Origin: Terebella lapidaria
Lineage: Eukaryota > Annelida > Polychaeta > Terebellida > Terebellidae
Direction: 5' to 3'
Assembly: GCA_949152475.1 (NCBI GenBank)
Contig: OX424560.1
Location: forward strand, 8,680,001-8,744,000
DNA length: 64,000 nucleotides
Positions 44,801 to 55,000 of the stretch are shown in pieces. The position numbers were made by a program, and so were the translations under genes. Numbering within the stretch: the first letter of the stretch is position 1; every line of letters starts with the position of its first letter. The notes under the pieces are model-generated. The model did no database searches. It worked only from the letters and a program-made list of their open reading frames with translations, and was not told the DNA's origin.

Positions 44801-47265
44801 AAGACTCGACTTAGTAAGAGCTCTCGTCCAAAACAGTACAGTTCCCAGACAGTTTGGTGCCCCAGTCTGTGAAGTGTTGGTTTGCTGCATGCCCCCTGAT
44901 AACCGGATATATTGCATGATCAAAATTTGTGTTATCCGTGCATTATGTGATTTGTGTCACAGCTTGAACTGTTGAGGTTGCAGCCTGGTTTTGAGAATTT
45001 CAGCGGACACCTTTGTCTTCTGAATTTTGCACTCCTCATCTGTGTGATGTATCTACTCCTAAACATGCTAAATATCCATTCTATTTGCGAAAGCCTATGA
45101 AATCTGTGAAATCCCTGCCCCCAAATGACAATATTTACTGACTCTTTGTGTATATTGTGAAGGACTCACCTACTCGCCGCATTGATTCTTCGTGTTCTTT
45201 GTACCATCCTCTAGAAAACCCAATCCAACCCTTTATCCTTCTTCCTTACTAGTTCTTGTACACATACAGTGTACCGGTATTTCTGTCTTGATGTTTCAGT
45301 GACAGAAGTTGATTTTTCTCCCAAATATTATATGCCAATAACTGATAATATAGTTGTAAATAAATGTTCTGGTAGAGGAATTGGCTTCTCATTCTACTCA
45401 GTAATATAAATGAGTCCACATTACCTTGCACCAAATTCGCACTTAATTGATGTCGAACCTACTGTTGAAATTGTACCGTAGGTAAGCTGAGGACCTTGGA
45501 GGCTGGATCACGGCCAAGTAGTGTACGGGCTCGCAGCCCCGTCCAGCCCCAGCCTGACGACACAGGGGTGGAAGAAGCCCCACCCCCTCGGGAGCCTACC
45601 CCTGTCCCCACCCACACCATCTTCATACAGGTCGTCGAACTGCTGCTTGAGGTCAAGGCCATGCCAGTGAGTAGATTTTGTATTAGTTATACTGTATTTG
45701 ATATATTCAATTTTGATAGTAATTTTGGAATCGAACCTACCTTTTCATTTCAAAATCAAATTTAAAATACATTCTTGGTATGAAATATATTTATATAATG
45801 TGGCTGCCAGTTGGGTAGAAACTGCATAATTTGACTATAACTAGTGACATGATAAAACAAGTATCGATTATGTTTATCTCGACTTTGCCTTGTGTATGTT
45901 TTGTGTTTGAAAAATTAGCATCCTGTTCTGTCCACCAGTTCACCGAGCGAGCCCTAGCACACCACCTGCTGGATCCTATCGGAGGCCCGTCGGCCGAGTA
46001 CCACATTGCTCTTGCTCGGCTCAAGCTGCAGAAACACCAGATGGAAGAGGCCGAGACCAGCCTCAAGGAGGCCTTGCAGTTTGATCACCAGGTCTGGGGG
46101 TTTGGTGTGATCTTTAAACTTTGTTTTTGAGATGTTCAGTCATGTATCTATGCAAATGCTCTGCATGGGTGATAAGACACTTAAAATATTTCTGAATTTG
46201 TAAGTGGTACAAAACTTGAGAAAGTGGCGAATAGCTGTAGTTGTTTTGATGGCACATGTATGTGTTTTAGTCGGAAGCTGGGTCACATGCTACTCGAAAT
46301 TGTGATTGAGTCAGAGAATTTCTTCCTGCCAGAACCCGGATGCGTGGGCTATCCTGGGCCATGTCAGGTATCTGGTGGGCGACACGGACACAGCCAAGGA
46401 CTGCTACGAGCGGACTCTCGCATTTATCGCTGACGCCACGGAGATGCACTCCATATACCTTCGCTTGGCGTCGATTTACTTACAGGAAGGCAGAGTGAGT
46501 TTCTGTTTCAGTTGTCATGTCACTGCAGCTTTCGAATTTCATAATTATTCAGCAGCATTCAGGGAAAATAATGTATTTGAGTGGATATATATAGGAAAGG
46601 TTTCTCATGATATTCTTTCAGTTCCAAGATGCAAAGGATTCGTTCCTGATGGCTTGCAAGCGATCTCCATCGTGTGTCTCCTGGCTCGGGGTCGGCATTG
46701 CCTGCTTCAGAGTAAGTGTCATCAGAATTTTCAACATCAATTGAACATTTTCTGTTTTGCACTAAAAATTGCTCCACAATGGATGTCATACTAACTCTAA
46801 AACTCACAGATACATTTAACAAATCGTTGAAAATTGGTGGTTCCATATGTAATCATGTTTTGTTTATTCTAATCAGCTGGGAGAGCTATCTGAAGCGGAA
46901 GATGCTCTAGCTGAGGCTAACATTCTGAACAACACCGACCCAGAAGTGTGGGCGTACCTCTCCCTCGTCTGCCTCAAAACCGGGCGTGAACTGGAGTCCG
47001 AGCAGTCCTACAAATACGCCCTCACGGTGAATATCACAGTAAATACCACGTGAATGTGATTTTCAAGTAAGTTATAAAATGAGCCACTTGCTGTATTCTA
47101 GATATTTTTTTAATAATACAGGAAAATAATATTGAATTAAAAAAAAAGCAAGGTATTAATTTTCATGTAAATTTGCCACTTCAGTTGAACCTGCAAGATG
47201 AAGACCTGCTTGCTGAAATACATCAAGTTCAGGAAGAGGTCGGCTTCGGGAATCCACAACTGTAG
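23875..47265 (+). CDS. CFAP70: Cilia- and flagella-associated protein 70 (TTC18)
   Basis: CFAP70 is an axonemal protein reported near the outer-dynein-arm base, needed for ciliary beating. Exons: 23875-23949, 25137-25323, 25534-25638, 25790-25872, 26184-26357, 26540-26667, 29031-29180, 29270-29354, 29527-29547, 30213-30279, 30517-30578, 31446-31577, 31755-31805, 32265-32318, 33327-33487, 41090-41150, 41313-41374, 41539-41604, 41754-41892, 42171-42356, 42952-43032, 43159-43211, 43330-43445, 43632-43871, 44288-44434, 44736-44813, 45482-45666, 45939-46091, 46333-46494, 46622-46711, 46877-47026, 47185-47265. Phases agree throughout; ~1194 residues against ~1120 in mammals. Residues ~15-110 form a C2-like start. 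Signature stretches are [48 protein letters not shown] and [13 protein letters not shown]-type helices follow from ~670 to the end. The 21-, 51- and 54-nt exons and 44288-44434 are the least certain. The 33488-41089 intron carries DIRS copy 2. Confidence 0.93.
24316..24947. mobile_element. 632-bp fold-back element in CFAP70 intron 1
   Basis: Ends AATGGTCCTTTTCACAG and CTGTGAATAGGACCATT are inverted. A second inverted block, GACCAATCACAGCTGCGCGC (left, ~24370-24389) and its complement (right, ~24882-24901), sits further in. No target duplication is obvious and there is no coding capacity. Confidence 0.6.
26793..26835. repeat. T-rich tract
   Basis: Nearly pure T with a few C, in a CFAP70 intron. 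Confidence 0.9.
26850..28490. repeat. tandem array of ~147-bp units in a 665-bp higher-order repeat
   Basis: The anchor TATTATGG occurs at 27005, 27231, 27378, 27524, 27670, 27896, 28043, 28190 and 28337. Spacings are 226, 147, 146, 146, 226, 147, 147 and 147. So one 226-bp variant plus three ~147-bp units form a 665-bp block, present nearly twice. Each unit includes GATATCTCGGAAACGGTGCG, a TAGAGCGAAACGGACGTT stretch and GACCTTTGACCTTGACCTT. It occupies the CFAP70 intron 26668-29030; a decayed related piece starts about 26850. Confidence 0.85.
30670..31240. mobile_element. fold-back MITE, copy B (571 bp)
   Basis: Same family as 812-1382, same length, with TATACTCTGATTTTTCTAAC at the left and the complement at the right. 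It lies in the CFAP70 intron between 30578 and 31446. No coding capacity. Confidence 0.75.
33488..34234. other. CFAP70 intron, unique sequence left of DIRS copy 2
   Basis: No exon or repeat family recognised, apart from CA-rich words near 34150-34230 (GTACACA, CACTCGCATACCCATCATACC). Confidence 0.5.
34252..34462 (+). repeat. left inverted terminal repeat, DIRS copy 2
   Basis: Perfect complement of 40550-40760. Differs from copy 1 at 34336 (C for T) and 34447 (A for G), and both changes are mirrored in the right ITR of this copy. Confidence 0.95.
34710..40067 (+). CDS. DIRS copy 2 Gag-to-tyrosine-recombinase through-frame (1785 codons)
   Basis: Same organisation as in copy 1: Cys/His-rich start, Pro/Ser-rich linker, Gag core, RG-rich tract, silent stretch over RT, and a C-terminal tyrosine recombinase with R (SGKRRSEL), HDVR and H...Y intact. 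Eighteen or nineteen residues differ from copy 1 by eye. Only one is in the recombinase (F to L in [10 protein letters not shown]); most of the rest lie in the Pro/Ser linker or in the RT-overlap stretch. Confidence 0.85.
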   Translation: MKCIVCKHYLPKWEAHNACWQCRDTVYCRPSATCELCADWSIDEWKLCLQGLREIQARRFAGCPTPPSPSDSDSARPRPKASEERKRRLDLQLTNAVCAVSFDLSLSFSFSQVRVPGAARSALGTLTSPQPTGLCGSLLAPSLLAPRSHASLAERPGFQCPSVVSGSAGSVGLTTVPCARDPSGQRVLFPPPGRAPAPGAGFQPHSQGGFRSGPVSPVIRPPAPDFPSVTGPQAVATGAVASRGREPRAMSRPNPWVPGVSMSPRFPEFPFSDSPCVFQIAEDIKDDSPLTALPSGFVASSQGMLSFAQLADQGSSRASEPSGVPVQGSSSTTSEQRLRGELQSFREEMLGQWQQFLARFTPPQPPPPPSSPLLREEPSSDEEPSLQVSQSADQPLPGPSGLTLPRKRKADPDQEADQPESDDPLSWGEKLDFVKRVLPGLWPEEHAPAPVKKVARSMISSEIEHPRPSKDALRFPLSQGVRGSMQERMDETIRSNKSAIGAYPARPSVNDYYTSSELDDKPTALRRHHPHYAFFKEPKAVEIPWAALAELQHTFRVGLATDSAMDWLSMATRRAILQCRDQVLDNPDVDRDDLAEALLSCASLVTSIGKGVGDKVALDSHSLWVSELWRRDAFLSSLKFEVPDQLMTDMRVLHPVIPSSGAPTSLLLPDRSAELREVKKEADEKAAKSSTSNALLSQSKSLERLTQQMVSAFKKPQSAVQQSQSQQQPTRGRGRARGRASGLPFRGVSAGSTRGDRGRGRGRGRGEAPKPAGEKKPGTYSFGFRAGSFARVSRRAAWSARFGRYSFLRRARRSSFNSVLERVGAARGLPLGRLDAPSRIRPEIREIATVIARPKGFHSSKRSRTPPCSPRGDNGDDRETSDRTCSRGHSRVLQRVVCGSQSVGGLETSDRSFSVEQVLNSADVFHGNAGASSFSHASRFVGGNDRSQRCLFPYSNETRSSQIPEISLSRPRMAVSGAPVRIIDSAVDFHHGGSGSPDSRPQAGDFYPPISRRLANPAPLSRNADRPSTVCGKSMLTDGVQNQPKKVRLVTASRLRLLGVSLSDYLRDCVADAGSSVKIIRAVRRLPSSHSTDGQTLAVPSRDAGVHGKVSSVGPPAHAAYSAASTLSMVPGHGRQIPARAGLSGSRFPSAMVAGSRQSAPRVVIPPAASIQARIYGCQYGRLGRSLGRQRGLGHLVFVSAGMAHKPVGTGGRVLGSQALGNTFPQSGCVGGHRQLHRCRLHQQAGRYEVPVAVPGRYRPPALVSRPGYFAFREAYPWSYECLGGPPLPEGPGPGHGVESCPQGIPISLRPMGHADGRFVCDPVEPQTSFVCVSHSRSHGHVSGCDVDVLGGHVRVCLPPSGVVGQGDRQVSDSPVSPPADCSVSTAEVVVPGPSGVDSRLPSSASGSVGPPQTTSLQHVSSGSRKSEASCLDIVERCFRKKGFSREVSARIARSNRKSSLAVYQSKWTSFCAWCRRRKVSPFRVDAPLISEFLLEKFNEGRAPSTIAGYRTAIAKTLKPKLGIDFGHDQGLTALINSFEIERPKARNPVPEWDLSLVLNVLRKDPFEPLERASLKLLTFKTVFLLALASGKRRSELHALSFSKVKWKSDGSSVLLGVIPSFLAKTQLAGTPLLSFSIPALTPSLGPGLEEDAKLCPVRALRIYVNRTRELHLGKRLLFVSYLKDFPNDIRPATISSWIKKCVRFCYEKSQAKKSTGFRVKAHDVRALAASLAFTNKVSLNDVMSACTWKSHNTFTSFYLRELAWEDDSGLQLGRLVAAERVVQL
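36901..39177 (+). CDS. DIRS copy 2 reverse transcriptase-RNase H (+1 frame, nested)
   Basis: Active site YLDD at 37738-37749 and RNase H residues as in copy 1. From the RT domain onward only three residues differ from copy 1: N to D in VMPRDSW, Y to F in LPSFVSP, and Q to R in LPDRWD. As in copy 1 the leftmost start-like codon is GTG and no ATG precedes the RT domain. Confidence 0.9.
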   Translation: MAVVEREAGPQGCPFAGSLPAAPEETVVVAEAEDAERLPSPQGKRNRVRIASDSGPDPLLECREELHGQLVSVDIPSSDEPVGARLILFWKEWERLGACPWVVSTLRRGFGLKFEKLPPLSPVPRGFTLPNDPERRRVLHEEITAMIEKQAIEPAPGDTPGFYSVLFVVPKASGGWRPVIDLSPLNKFLIVPTFSMETPEQVRSVMPRDSWVVTIDLKDAYFHIPMKPAVRKYLRFLYLGRVWQFRALPFGLSTAPWIFTMVAREVQILAHKRGIFIHQYLDDWLIRHHCRETLIVQAQFVVNLCSRMGFKINQKKSDLSPRRDFVFLGYRYQTTSETVLPTLDRQSKLSVLSEGFLRRIPQTARRWQSLLGMLASTEKLVPLGRLHMRPIQRHLHSQWSQVTGDRSQLVQVSPEVVSHLQWWLDPVNLLRGSSFRRPLPSRHVFTDASMDGWGAHWDDSEVSGTWSSSQQEWHINLLELEAVFLALRHWETHFLNQAVLVATDNSTVVAYINKQGGTKSQSLCQAAIDLLLWCHDRGISLFARHIPGHMNVWADRLSRRGQVQAMEWSLAPRVFQSLCGLWGTPMVDLFATRWNHKLPSFVSPIPDPTAMSVDAMSTSWEGMYAYAYPPAVLLDKVIAKFRTHQCRLLLIAPCLPQRSWFPDLLELIVDFPRQLPDRWDLLKQPRSSMFHQAPASLKLHAWILSSDVSERRDFQGRCPLGSPDQIENLLWQSTNRSGLPSVLGVVAGRLVLSESMLP
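40408..40507 (+). repeat. internal complementary region of DIRS copy 2
   Basis: Reverse complement of the left terminus joined to the reverse complement of the right terminus at AAATA, as in copy 1 (14571-14670). Confidence 0.93.
40550..40760 (-). repeat. right inverted terminal repeat, DIRS copy 2
   Basis: Perfect complement of 34252-34462. Carries T at 40565 and G at 40676, the partners of the two copy-specific bases in the left ITR. Confidence 0.95.
42543..42855. mobile_element. GGCCAGT-rich element, diverged inverted copy B
   Basis: Reverse-complement relative of 22336-22669: GGGGCCAGTAACATCTG near the left and CAGTGTCAATCCCTG at the right. The left terminal repeat is missing. It lies in the CFAP70 intron 42357-42951. 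Confidence 0.6.
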
Positions 47266-47584
47266 TTATTCTGGATCAATTGTATTTATGAAGTATATTT
47301 ATTGCATGAAAATTGTTCAACGTTTTAGTTGTTAGAATGTGTACTGTACAATCAGTGAGCTTCTGGAGGTGCAAGCAATTGTTCAGTGATTACAATTTGT
47401 ATACAGCAGTACAATGTTCCATGTCGAAAAAGGACCAAATTGATCCATCCACTTCTAAATTATGTTCGTTCATCTGCACATGAATGCAGTGAAAACGCAG
47501 TTGTGTTGTGATAATTACCTACTGTGATAGCGCCTGTAAAAAAATTATGTTCAACTGTAGAATTGTTATTGTGAAGAATGTGTA

Positions 47585-47590
47585 AATAAA
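47585..47590 (+). promoter_or_regulatory. poly(A) signal of CFAP70
   Basis: AATAAA 320 bp after the CFAP70 stop; the 3' UTR between holds nothing else I recognise. Confidence 0.5.
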
Positions 47591-49559
47591 AAATTAAAAC
47601 AGGCTCAACAATGTTCATTTGCTGGAAGTCGAAGTAAAATTAAATTCTTTTGCTCGAATCTTTTTTTCTTCAATTTTTTTCCCATCGGGCTTGAAGTTCT
47701 TACTTTCCCTCCAAATGGGATCAGAAATATAACATTGGGGATAGATAAAGGATCTGAAGAAATGAATATGGTTCGATGCCCAATGGAAACCAATAAAAAG
47801 TATCATGTTCAACAAATAAACAAGATTATAAGGAAGTGTGTGGACGAATTCAAAATGAACTTGACTTTAGTAGCAGTAGTTTCATTATCCACATGTAAAG
47901 TGAAAATTGATTAAGATCTGCTTGCTGTGAGGGGTCATGACTGTAAAGAACTAGTAAAATTTCCAAATAATATAATATGAGAGGACATTATTTTGATGAG
48001 TAAAATGGGTGTTTACTTATTGGTTAAAATGTTTCGTCGATTCGAATGTCACATTTTAGCAGGTCGTGACATAGGATGGTTTGAACACTTGGAATTTCCC
48101 CGTGAAACTAATTGTAAGCAAGTGAGGTCTGCATGGTGTAGTGGGGGTATTGTTAGGTCATCAGACCTATGGTCCGATAACCTACAGGGTTTAGTTTGTA
48201 CGGCTCCTGGAATTCCTGGGTTATTTTTTTGGTCAGAAAGCCCCTGGAATTTTGTGATTATCCCTTGAAGCCTCTGGAAATAAACATAACATTCAAAGAC
48301 CCCATTTAATCGAATAAAATAGCATTGAATCAGCACGAATATTGGCAAGTACCCGGTATATGTTTCACGCTCTAGTATTTTGGCTTGAAACCACCCTGGA
48401 AAATTATTATATGCCCCTGGAAAACATACTTTTAGGCAAAATTATTTCTGGAAAACCCTGCAAAACAATTATTGCAGTCCTGTACGAACCTTGACCTATT
48501 ATCGTTAGGTTTCGTCCGTCATCTAGTTGTTCATCATCCATCCACATTTTTATCTGGAGTTTAAAGACAAATTCTGAAATTTTGAACAAAACTGCCTGAA
48601 AATATTTCAGGATGAAGGAATTTTTGATTTTCACATTTTCTCCAAAATGGCCGCCATTTTCTTTTACGAAATGTTGGACTTCGGTGGTAATTTTCTCGAA
48701 AATTGTTTAATTAGTTTTGAGTTTTCGTTCAAAAGATTCCCCTCGTGTACCTCAATTTGTGACATGTAAAAGTTTTGCATTACTATTTACTTACTCTCCA
48801 TTTTAGGCCATTTGTAGGCAAAACAAATCACGCTTTGAAACAAACTTTGGACAAACTTTCCTTCATAAATGGGAGCTGCCACAACTGTACTGTAAATTTG
48901 AAGATAGGGCTTAGATATTTAGACTTTCAACTGGGAAGTCATGTGGCGATTTTTGTGGTGACCTTGAATTTGAACTTCGATGACCTTGAAAGGTTGAAGC
49001 GCCCATTTATGGATTTAAAACTCGACCTATCTGATCAGGTTTTAGATGTTATTTCAGAACATGCCAGTTGGGACACTTGGAGTTGCATTAAATATTAAAT
49101 TCCTCATAAGGTCTGATACATGGGCAAGAAAGGCCCAAAATGGCATGATATGCACAAATTGGCTTCTGGGGCCAAAACTGTTGTACCCCAGGTTTGTAAT
49201 ATAAGCATAATAGAAGTCTTATAGTGGGCATATTTTGATAACCTTTAACTCGACCTACGCTAATCCTGAGTGGTAATTTTCGAGGTAACATTTTATGTGA
49301 ATAATGTAAATTGACTGATGCAGACAGAATGCTTGCAGATGAAGCTTAGGTTTGTAGTATGGCAGTCCTATCAGGTGGTTCTTTTGGTGACCTTGAGTTT
49401 GACCTTTACTGAAATTGATATGTCATTGCAGCAATATAATTTTACTGCTAAATTCTCCCAGACATTTTGAATCTGGCGGATTCGTTCTGTCCTCCTGGTG
49501 AGCGCGAGAATGTTCCCCTGTCTCTTCAGGCTGGGAGAGCCACCGGATCCCGGGTACAA
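47591..49559. other. intergenic, no gene recognised
   Basis: No domain in any frame. GACCTTGA(A/G)TTTGA-type words recur at 48960-49410 and resemble degenerate versions of the CFAP70 intron array, suggesting old repeat DNA. Confidence 0.4.
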
Positions 49560-51776
49560 ATTGCATTAGAGATTGCACTCAGGGGAGACTGTCGTCGTCT
49601 AGGTGCTTGCACCTGAGCCTGCAGTTTTCACTGAGGTGGTGTGCACAGGCTCTGACAGTCCGTCAGGCTGTCCAGGGCTCTATCCATACTGTCGGCCCAT
49701 CCGACGTACTATAACTCCTGGGTCAAGCACCGGCGATGACCAAACCGCAGGACGGGAGAATTCACATCCTAGAGAGCCGGTCTAAATGTTACATTGGTGC
49801 TGTGACCAGAATTTGTTAGTTTGACAATGAATGTATTTTAGCCTAACTTGTACCAGCCATAGTCTCCTATCCTGGGAGACGTCTCTTTTGCTGTTCCAAA
49901 CCGAGTCTTGATATGTCGACAGACGACAGCATGATGAGACGCACTAGCTCACTAACTGACAATAACATACTCGCGAGAGCTATGGCTCCGCAGAAGACAG
50001 CACGAAAGATACTCCCGACATGCCGCTGTCCGAGGAGTCGTCTGTGACAGTTATCTACACCGCATCCTCAGATGTGAAATCTGACATGTAGGGCCAGCAA
50101 CCACAGTGGCCTCTTGGGTTACACCCAAAGACATATGTGGTTTGGGTGTGGTCGAAGGGTCCGAAAACGAAGTGCAGGCGCAGTTGCGGAGATCTTTGAC
50201 TGATGCTTACACACGTGCCCGGAACAAGGTCATACAGGTGACAGTCTTCAGCACAGGCCAGACACAGGTCAAGAACAGTCTGCCAATGCAGCCTCGAGTG
50301 TGCTTCTTTGTGGATCGCAGCCGCGGACATGGACAGTATGTCCCAGACGAAGTCTATCACCTAAGGCGCACCTTGATTGAGTTGGCTCTACATGACCATT
50401 ACAAATGTGGCCGGTCGCCTAACCAGTGTAGGCAACGGGATGGGAGAGCCCACTCACCTTCCCATCGACAGCTGCACAACCATAGCAAGAATTGCAATGG
50501 CCAGACCTCCAGACGCCTAGTCAGCTACCAAGGCCCAGCCACATCCGCTGGCACTCTAGGCTATGGCTGCTAACCTGCGGCTCCGGCAATGGGTTATGCC
50601 AACTACTATCAAAGGCCCACCACATATCATACAGGGCAGGCGGGAGTATCCTCAGTTTTGGTTGGAAGCAGCACCAAACTGATGACCTTCATGTCAGCTC
50701 TTGGAACAGCGCCATACAGTCATCTTTCTCCGACAGGATCAGGACCGACCCTGGTTGGTCCTTCCACCACTGGTGAGGGGTACTGGTCCGCTGCCCCTGA
50801 AACCACGGACGATAATTTCGGCCCATCTGACCAACACTTGCACAGTAAGCGGCCTGACCGCATGGCGGACATATGGAGGATGCACCAATGACCAGGCTCG
50901 ATTTCGTCTCAAGGGTGAAGCATCCACAGAGTGAGCCTTTGAGCTCTGGGTGCTCGGCCATAAGGCTTTTCTGGATATGAATATGATGAGGTTCAAGGCG
51001 ACACTGCACTGGTCGAACAATTCATCGACGGGCAGCTGGCAGCTGTACTACATCTGATGCGCTCTGGCTAATCACGAGAAGGAGCTGATGTAGGAGGCTA
51101 TTAACGCAACGCTTGCGATGGAGGTGGTGACTGGTGATGACAAGCCATCTGCTGCTGTGGCCTCGAACTTGTCCCATTGTGAAGCCCTGGCTCTTCGAGA
51201 CTATCTCACGAGACTGATGTCTCCATCGGCAAACGTGCCCCCAATGCCCCCCCCCCCCCCCGCAGCGTTACCCAGTGGCAATGCAGGCGGCTCCGGCAAC
51301 CATTCCAAATGACTTCCAAGAGAAGGGGTCAATGCAGGAGGTCCTGAGCATGTGGAGTGGTTTCACCGGGCCTTTGACGAACGCCCATAACTTCTCGTGA
51401 GCATCTGGATAAATGTGCAATCCAACAGAGGCACAGCTATGACGCCCTTACTAATGGTTGCTCTGCATGCTCTGGCATGTCGTCACCTCCTACTGTAAAT
51501 ACACCTTGGAAGATTAAGAGTTCCCTACAACAGGAAACTGTTTTAAATCATTCCAGTCCAGTTGTGTTCCACACCTGCAGCATGATCGTGGCAGTTGGGC
51601 TACACTCGTTTCACTCGGACTGTTCACATTTGCACCCCCTGTGGATGATCTGCCCGTAATGACCGAATCCACTCCCTCCTTCTGAGAAAGGGTCGTATTG
51701 TATTTGCATCAGCACACTGTGGTTTTTAATTCCTATCGTTACGTCAATTTGTCAGTTATATGCCTATATCTTACAT
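49560..51776 (+). mobile_element. possible decayed LTR-retrotransposon relic
   Basis: GC-richer than its surroundings. At 49792 onward, ACATTGGTGCTGTGACCAGA resembles the LTR end plus primer-binding site of metazoan LTR elements (TTGGTGCCGTGACC type). Short open stretches follow (50106-50573, 50589-50891, 51118-51312), broken by stops, of low complexity, with no recognisable RT, protease or integrase. No right LTR was found before the DIRS relic at 51777. It could equally be an unrelated old repeat. Confidence 0.3.
51247..51261. repeat. C15 homopolymer
   Basis: Fifteen consecutive C within the relic region; prone to sequencing error. Confidence 0.9.
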
Positions 51777-51924
51777 CCAAAACACATTACGCCAATTTAC
51801 GGATCATGTCTTATTAGCCTTACTGAAATAGGAGTTCTCCAAAGAGAGAAACCCATTTGGAAAATGGGCTAGACAATGAATTGTCCAAGCAACTAACCCA
51901 CGTGTCCGGAAACGTGACGTCATT
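51777..51924 (+). repeat. left ITR of the third DIRS element
   Basis: Complement of 56766-56903 with scattered mismatches; contains GGCTAGACAATGAATTGTCC and TGACGTCA (51915-51922). Confidence 0.85.
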
Positions 51925-52033
51925 TTCGTTTCCTATGGCTGATCTGTTCCAAACGGTTTCACCTTGCTGACATAACCTACCGTGTTTTTTTCTTCGTTTT
52001 TCACGTTGCGAACACTCGTTCATTACATGCCAA

Positions 52034-55000
52034 TTGGATTACTATAAACGTACTAATTTTTGCGGTGGATGCAAACGGGAGCAGTGGAGAAAGGTTTTGG
52101 GCGCATCCTCACCAAAATGGGGGAACTCAGTCTCGTCAAGCTTAAGCGGCCCTATCCTCATCTTCGTCCACATCTTCTGCCAAGTGCCGTTGCCGCCAGG
52201 AGAGGAAGACTTCGGTGCTTCTGGACAAGCTCGATCAGACTTTGGTTTGTCTTGAGCATAAGTTTTCTTCCTCTTCCTGGTTTTTTTTGTCCTGCGGGTG
52301 ATCTGCTGGTGGGAATGCCCCTCTCGACCCACAGTGTTGAGCCTCGGCAATCCATGAATAATGTGTTTCATGTTCCTTCAGCCAGGAGCTTGTTCGCAAG
52401 TGTTACTTCTGAAGTTAGCTGCGTGCAGTTTTCCCACACTGTTTCTGTGCTGTTTCTGGCTGGTTTGCTGCCTGAACCCCGACCCCGACCCTCTGGGTGC
52501 TCATCGTTTGGCAGGACCCTGTACCCTATATGGGTCCAGCATTCGGCTGATATAGCTATTCCCTGACGGGTGTTCCCTGACGACAGGCGGACCAGTCCTT
52601 TTTCGTGGTAGTTGGTCCCAGTGTTTGCAAGCCCTCTCGTTGGAGAGACCTCTTGTTTGGACGTAGGTTCCAGGTCTCATTGACCTTGATTGCTTTTCAC
52701 CTGTCCGGGTCACCTATGCTTCTGCTGCTATGGAGAGTTCTGATGATCTTTTCTCTTTGCAGCGTTCGTCAGTGTTGACAAAGTCTCGTCGGCTCCTTCT
52801 TCTGTGTTGACAAGTTTGGCGGCTTTGTCTACACTGCCAGGTGCCTCAACTCAGGTGGCCTCTTCTGTTGCGTCACCTCCTTCCAGAATCCCTCTCGCTT
52901 TTCCTGCATTGTTACGACAGTGCTGGCAGCATTGGACGCCAGAGCAGGTTCTTCTCTTCCTCCCAACATGCTGTCTATACCGGGGGCTTCGACCACGGTT
53001 TCTCCTCCTCCTCCGTCGGATGCTTTGAGGCACACCTTGTCGCTCGAGCCTCCTCAGCAGTTGCAGACGGCCATTTTTGGCTCCCCGTAGAGTGAGTTCA
53101 GGAGTCAGACGCCGACTTGGGAGAGGACGAGTGCGTGCAGGAGGAGGACACCCCTTTTACTTCTACTGGACCCCCACTGCTGGTTTCTGCTTCACGGAAA
53201 CGTCCTTCCTCAGTGACGGGTCCCAGTGACAAGCGACCAAGGCTTGACTTTGAACCTGCTGACAGCGAGGAAGGCGACAAGGACCTTTCGTTTCGTCACA
53301 AGCTGGACCTTGTTATCGTCCACTTTGGAACCGACGCTCTTCCCTGCGGAGCCAAAGCCTGCGTTGCCCCAGTGACCCACATCACTCCTGGCATCTCGGC
53401 GGTCGTCTGAGCGGTGGCCGAGGCGATACCTGACAGTCTCCGAGAGGAGTTCTTAAGGCACCGTACTGAGACCTTGGACCAAGGTAAGACGGACTTGAAG
53501 AAGTTTCCCCCAATTGCCCCTTTTCCACAAGAATGATTGCCAGCCATCTAATCTGGACTACTTGGACAAGCCAGCAGTTTTCCCTCAGGGAGCAGCCTCA
53601 TACCTGGGGGACAAGGCTCGCCCAGTCACCGTCCGACCAGAGACCTTACCTTCATTGAACCACGCTGCTCCACGTGCGTTTCCTCCCTGGAGGATTGGTT
53701 CAGAACCGCGGCTTACAAACAGATCCAGTGCGCCCAGACAGCTCTCGAAACCTTGGAGTCTCCCCCGTCAGAGTTGGTGGCCATTGAGGACCACCTCTGC
53801 TCTGCCTTGCAGCTCCTGGGCTCCTGTGATTGCGCTTCTGCCCACCGGATGACCATCCGACCAGTCACCGTCCGACCAGAGACCTTACCTTCATTGAACC
53901 ACACTGCTCCACGTGCGTTTCCTCCCTGGAGGATTGGTTCAGAACCGCGGCTTACAAACAGATCCAGTGCGCCCAGACAGCTCTCGAAACCTTGGAGTCT
54001 CCCCCGTCAGAGTTGGTGGCCATTGAGGACCACCTCTGCTCTGCCTTGCAGCTCCTGGACTCCTGTGATTGCGCTTCTGCCCACCGGATGGATCAGAGTA
54101 CCTTTTTGGATCAGGCAAAGTTCAAGCTTCCTCCGGCTCTGGTCATAGAGCTGTGCTGTGCCCCTTTGATGCAGCGGGAGACCGCCTCAGCTCTGTCCTC
54201 ATCCCCTACCCTTTTTGCCAGACTCGAAGCCAGGCTTCCTGCGGCATGTGAGCTGGCTCACCAGGAAGAGTCAATTTCGGCCAACAAGTGACTGATGGAG
54301 ACTTTGGCCAAGCACTTCGCGTCTCCCCTCCAGGCGTATTCCATGCCTGCCTCCAAGTCCCGGCCTTCAGTCAAGCCCAAGGACAAGAAGGACTCCAAGA
54401 AGCCCTTTCGAGGGACCTCTGCCGGCAGTAAGGGGAAAAAGACCGGGCCCGAGGGCCCGGCCAAGCCAGCAGGGGAGAAGAAGTCCACCGCCCCAGCAGC
54501 AGGTGAGTGTTCCCCAGATACCACTCCCTGCGGTGGACACCACGATACCTCTGGCTGCTCCACCCTTATTCCAAAATTCAAGCGACTGGCAAATTATTCG
54601 CAAAGAGTGGCAGTCACTCAGAGCCAGCCCATGGATCATGTCAGTCCTTCGCAAGAGGTTCCGCATTCAGTTCAGTCAACGTTTTGTACTCTCCCTGGAG
54701 CCCATTCGTTTTTGCTCCCCGGAGCTCACGCCAATCGTCTAGCGCTTTCACTTGAGATCGAAGATATGCTAGTCAAAAGTGCGCTCAAAAAAGTAGAAAT
54801 TCCCTCTCCCGATTACTACAGTATCCTGTTCTTGACCCCAAGGGGGGTGGCATCCAATTATCGAACTGTCATCTCTGAACGGCCATGTCTAGACTCCCAA
54901 GTTCACCAGCGAACTGTGTATCAGTACTGCGCCCTGCCATTCGACCTGTCCCCGGCGCCGTAGATTTTCACGATGGTTGTGAAGGAGTTGCAGATACTGG

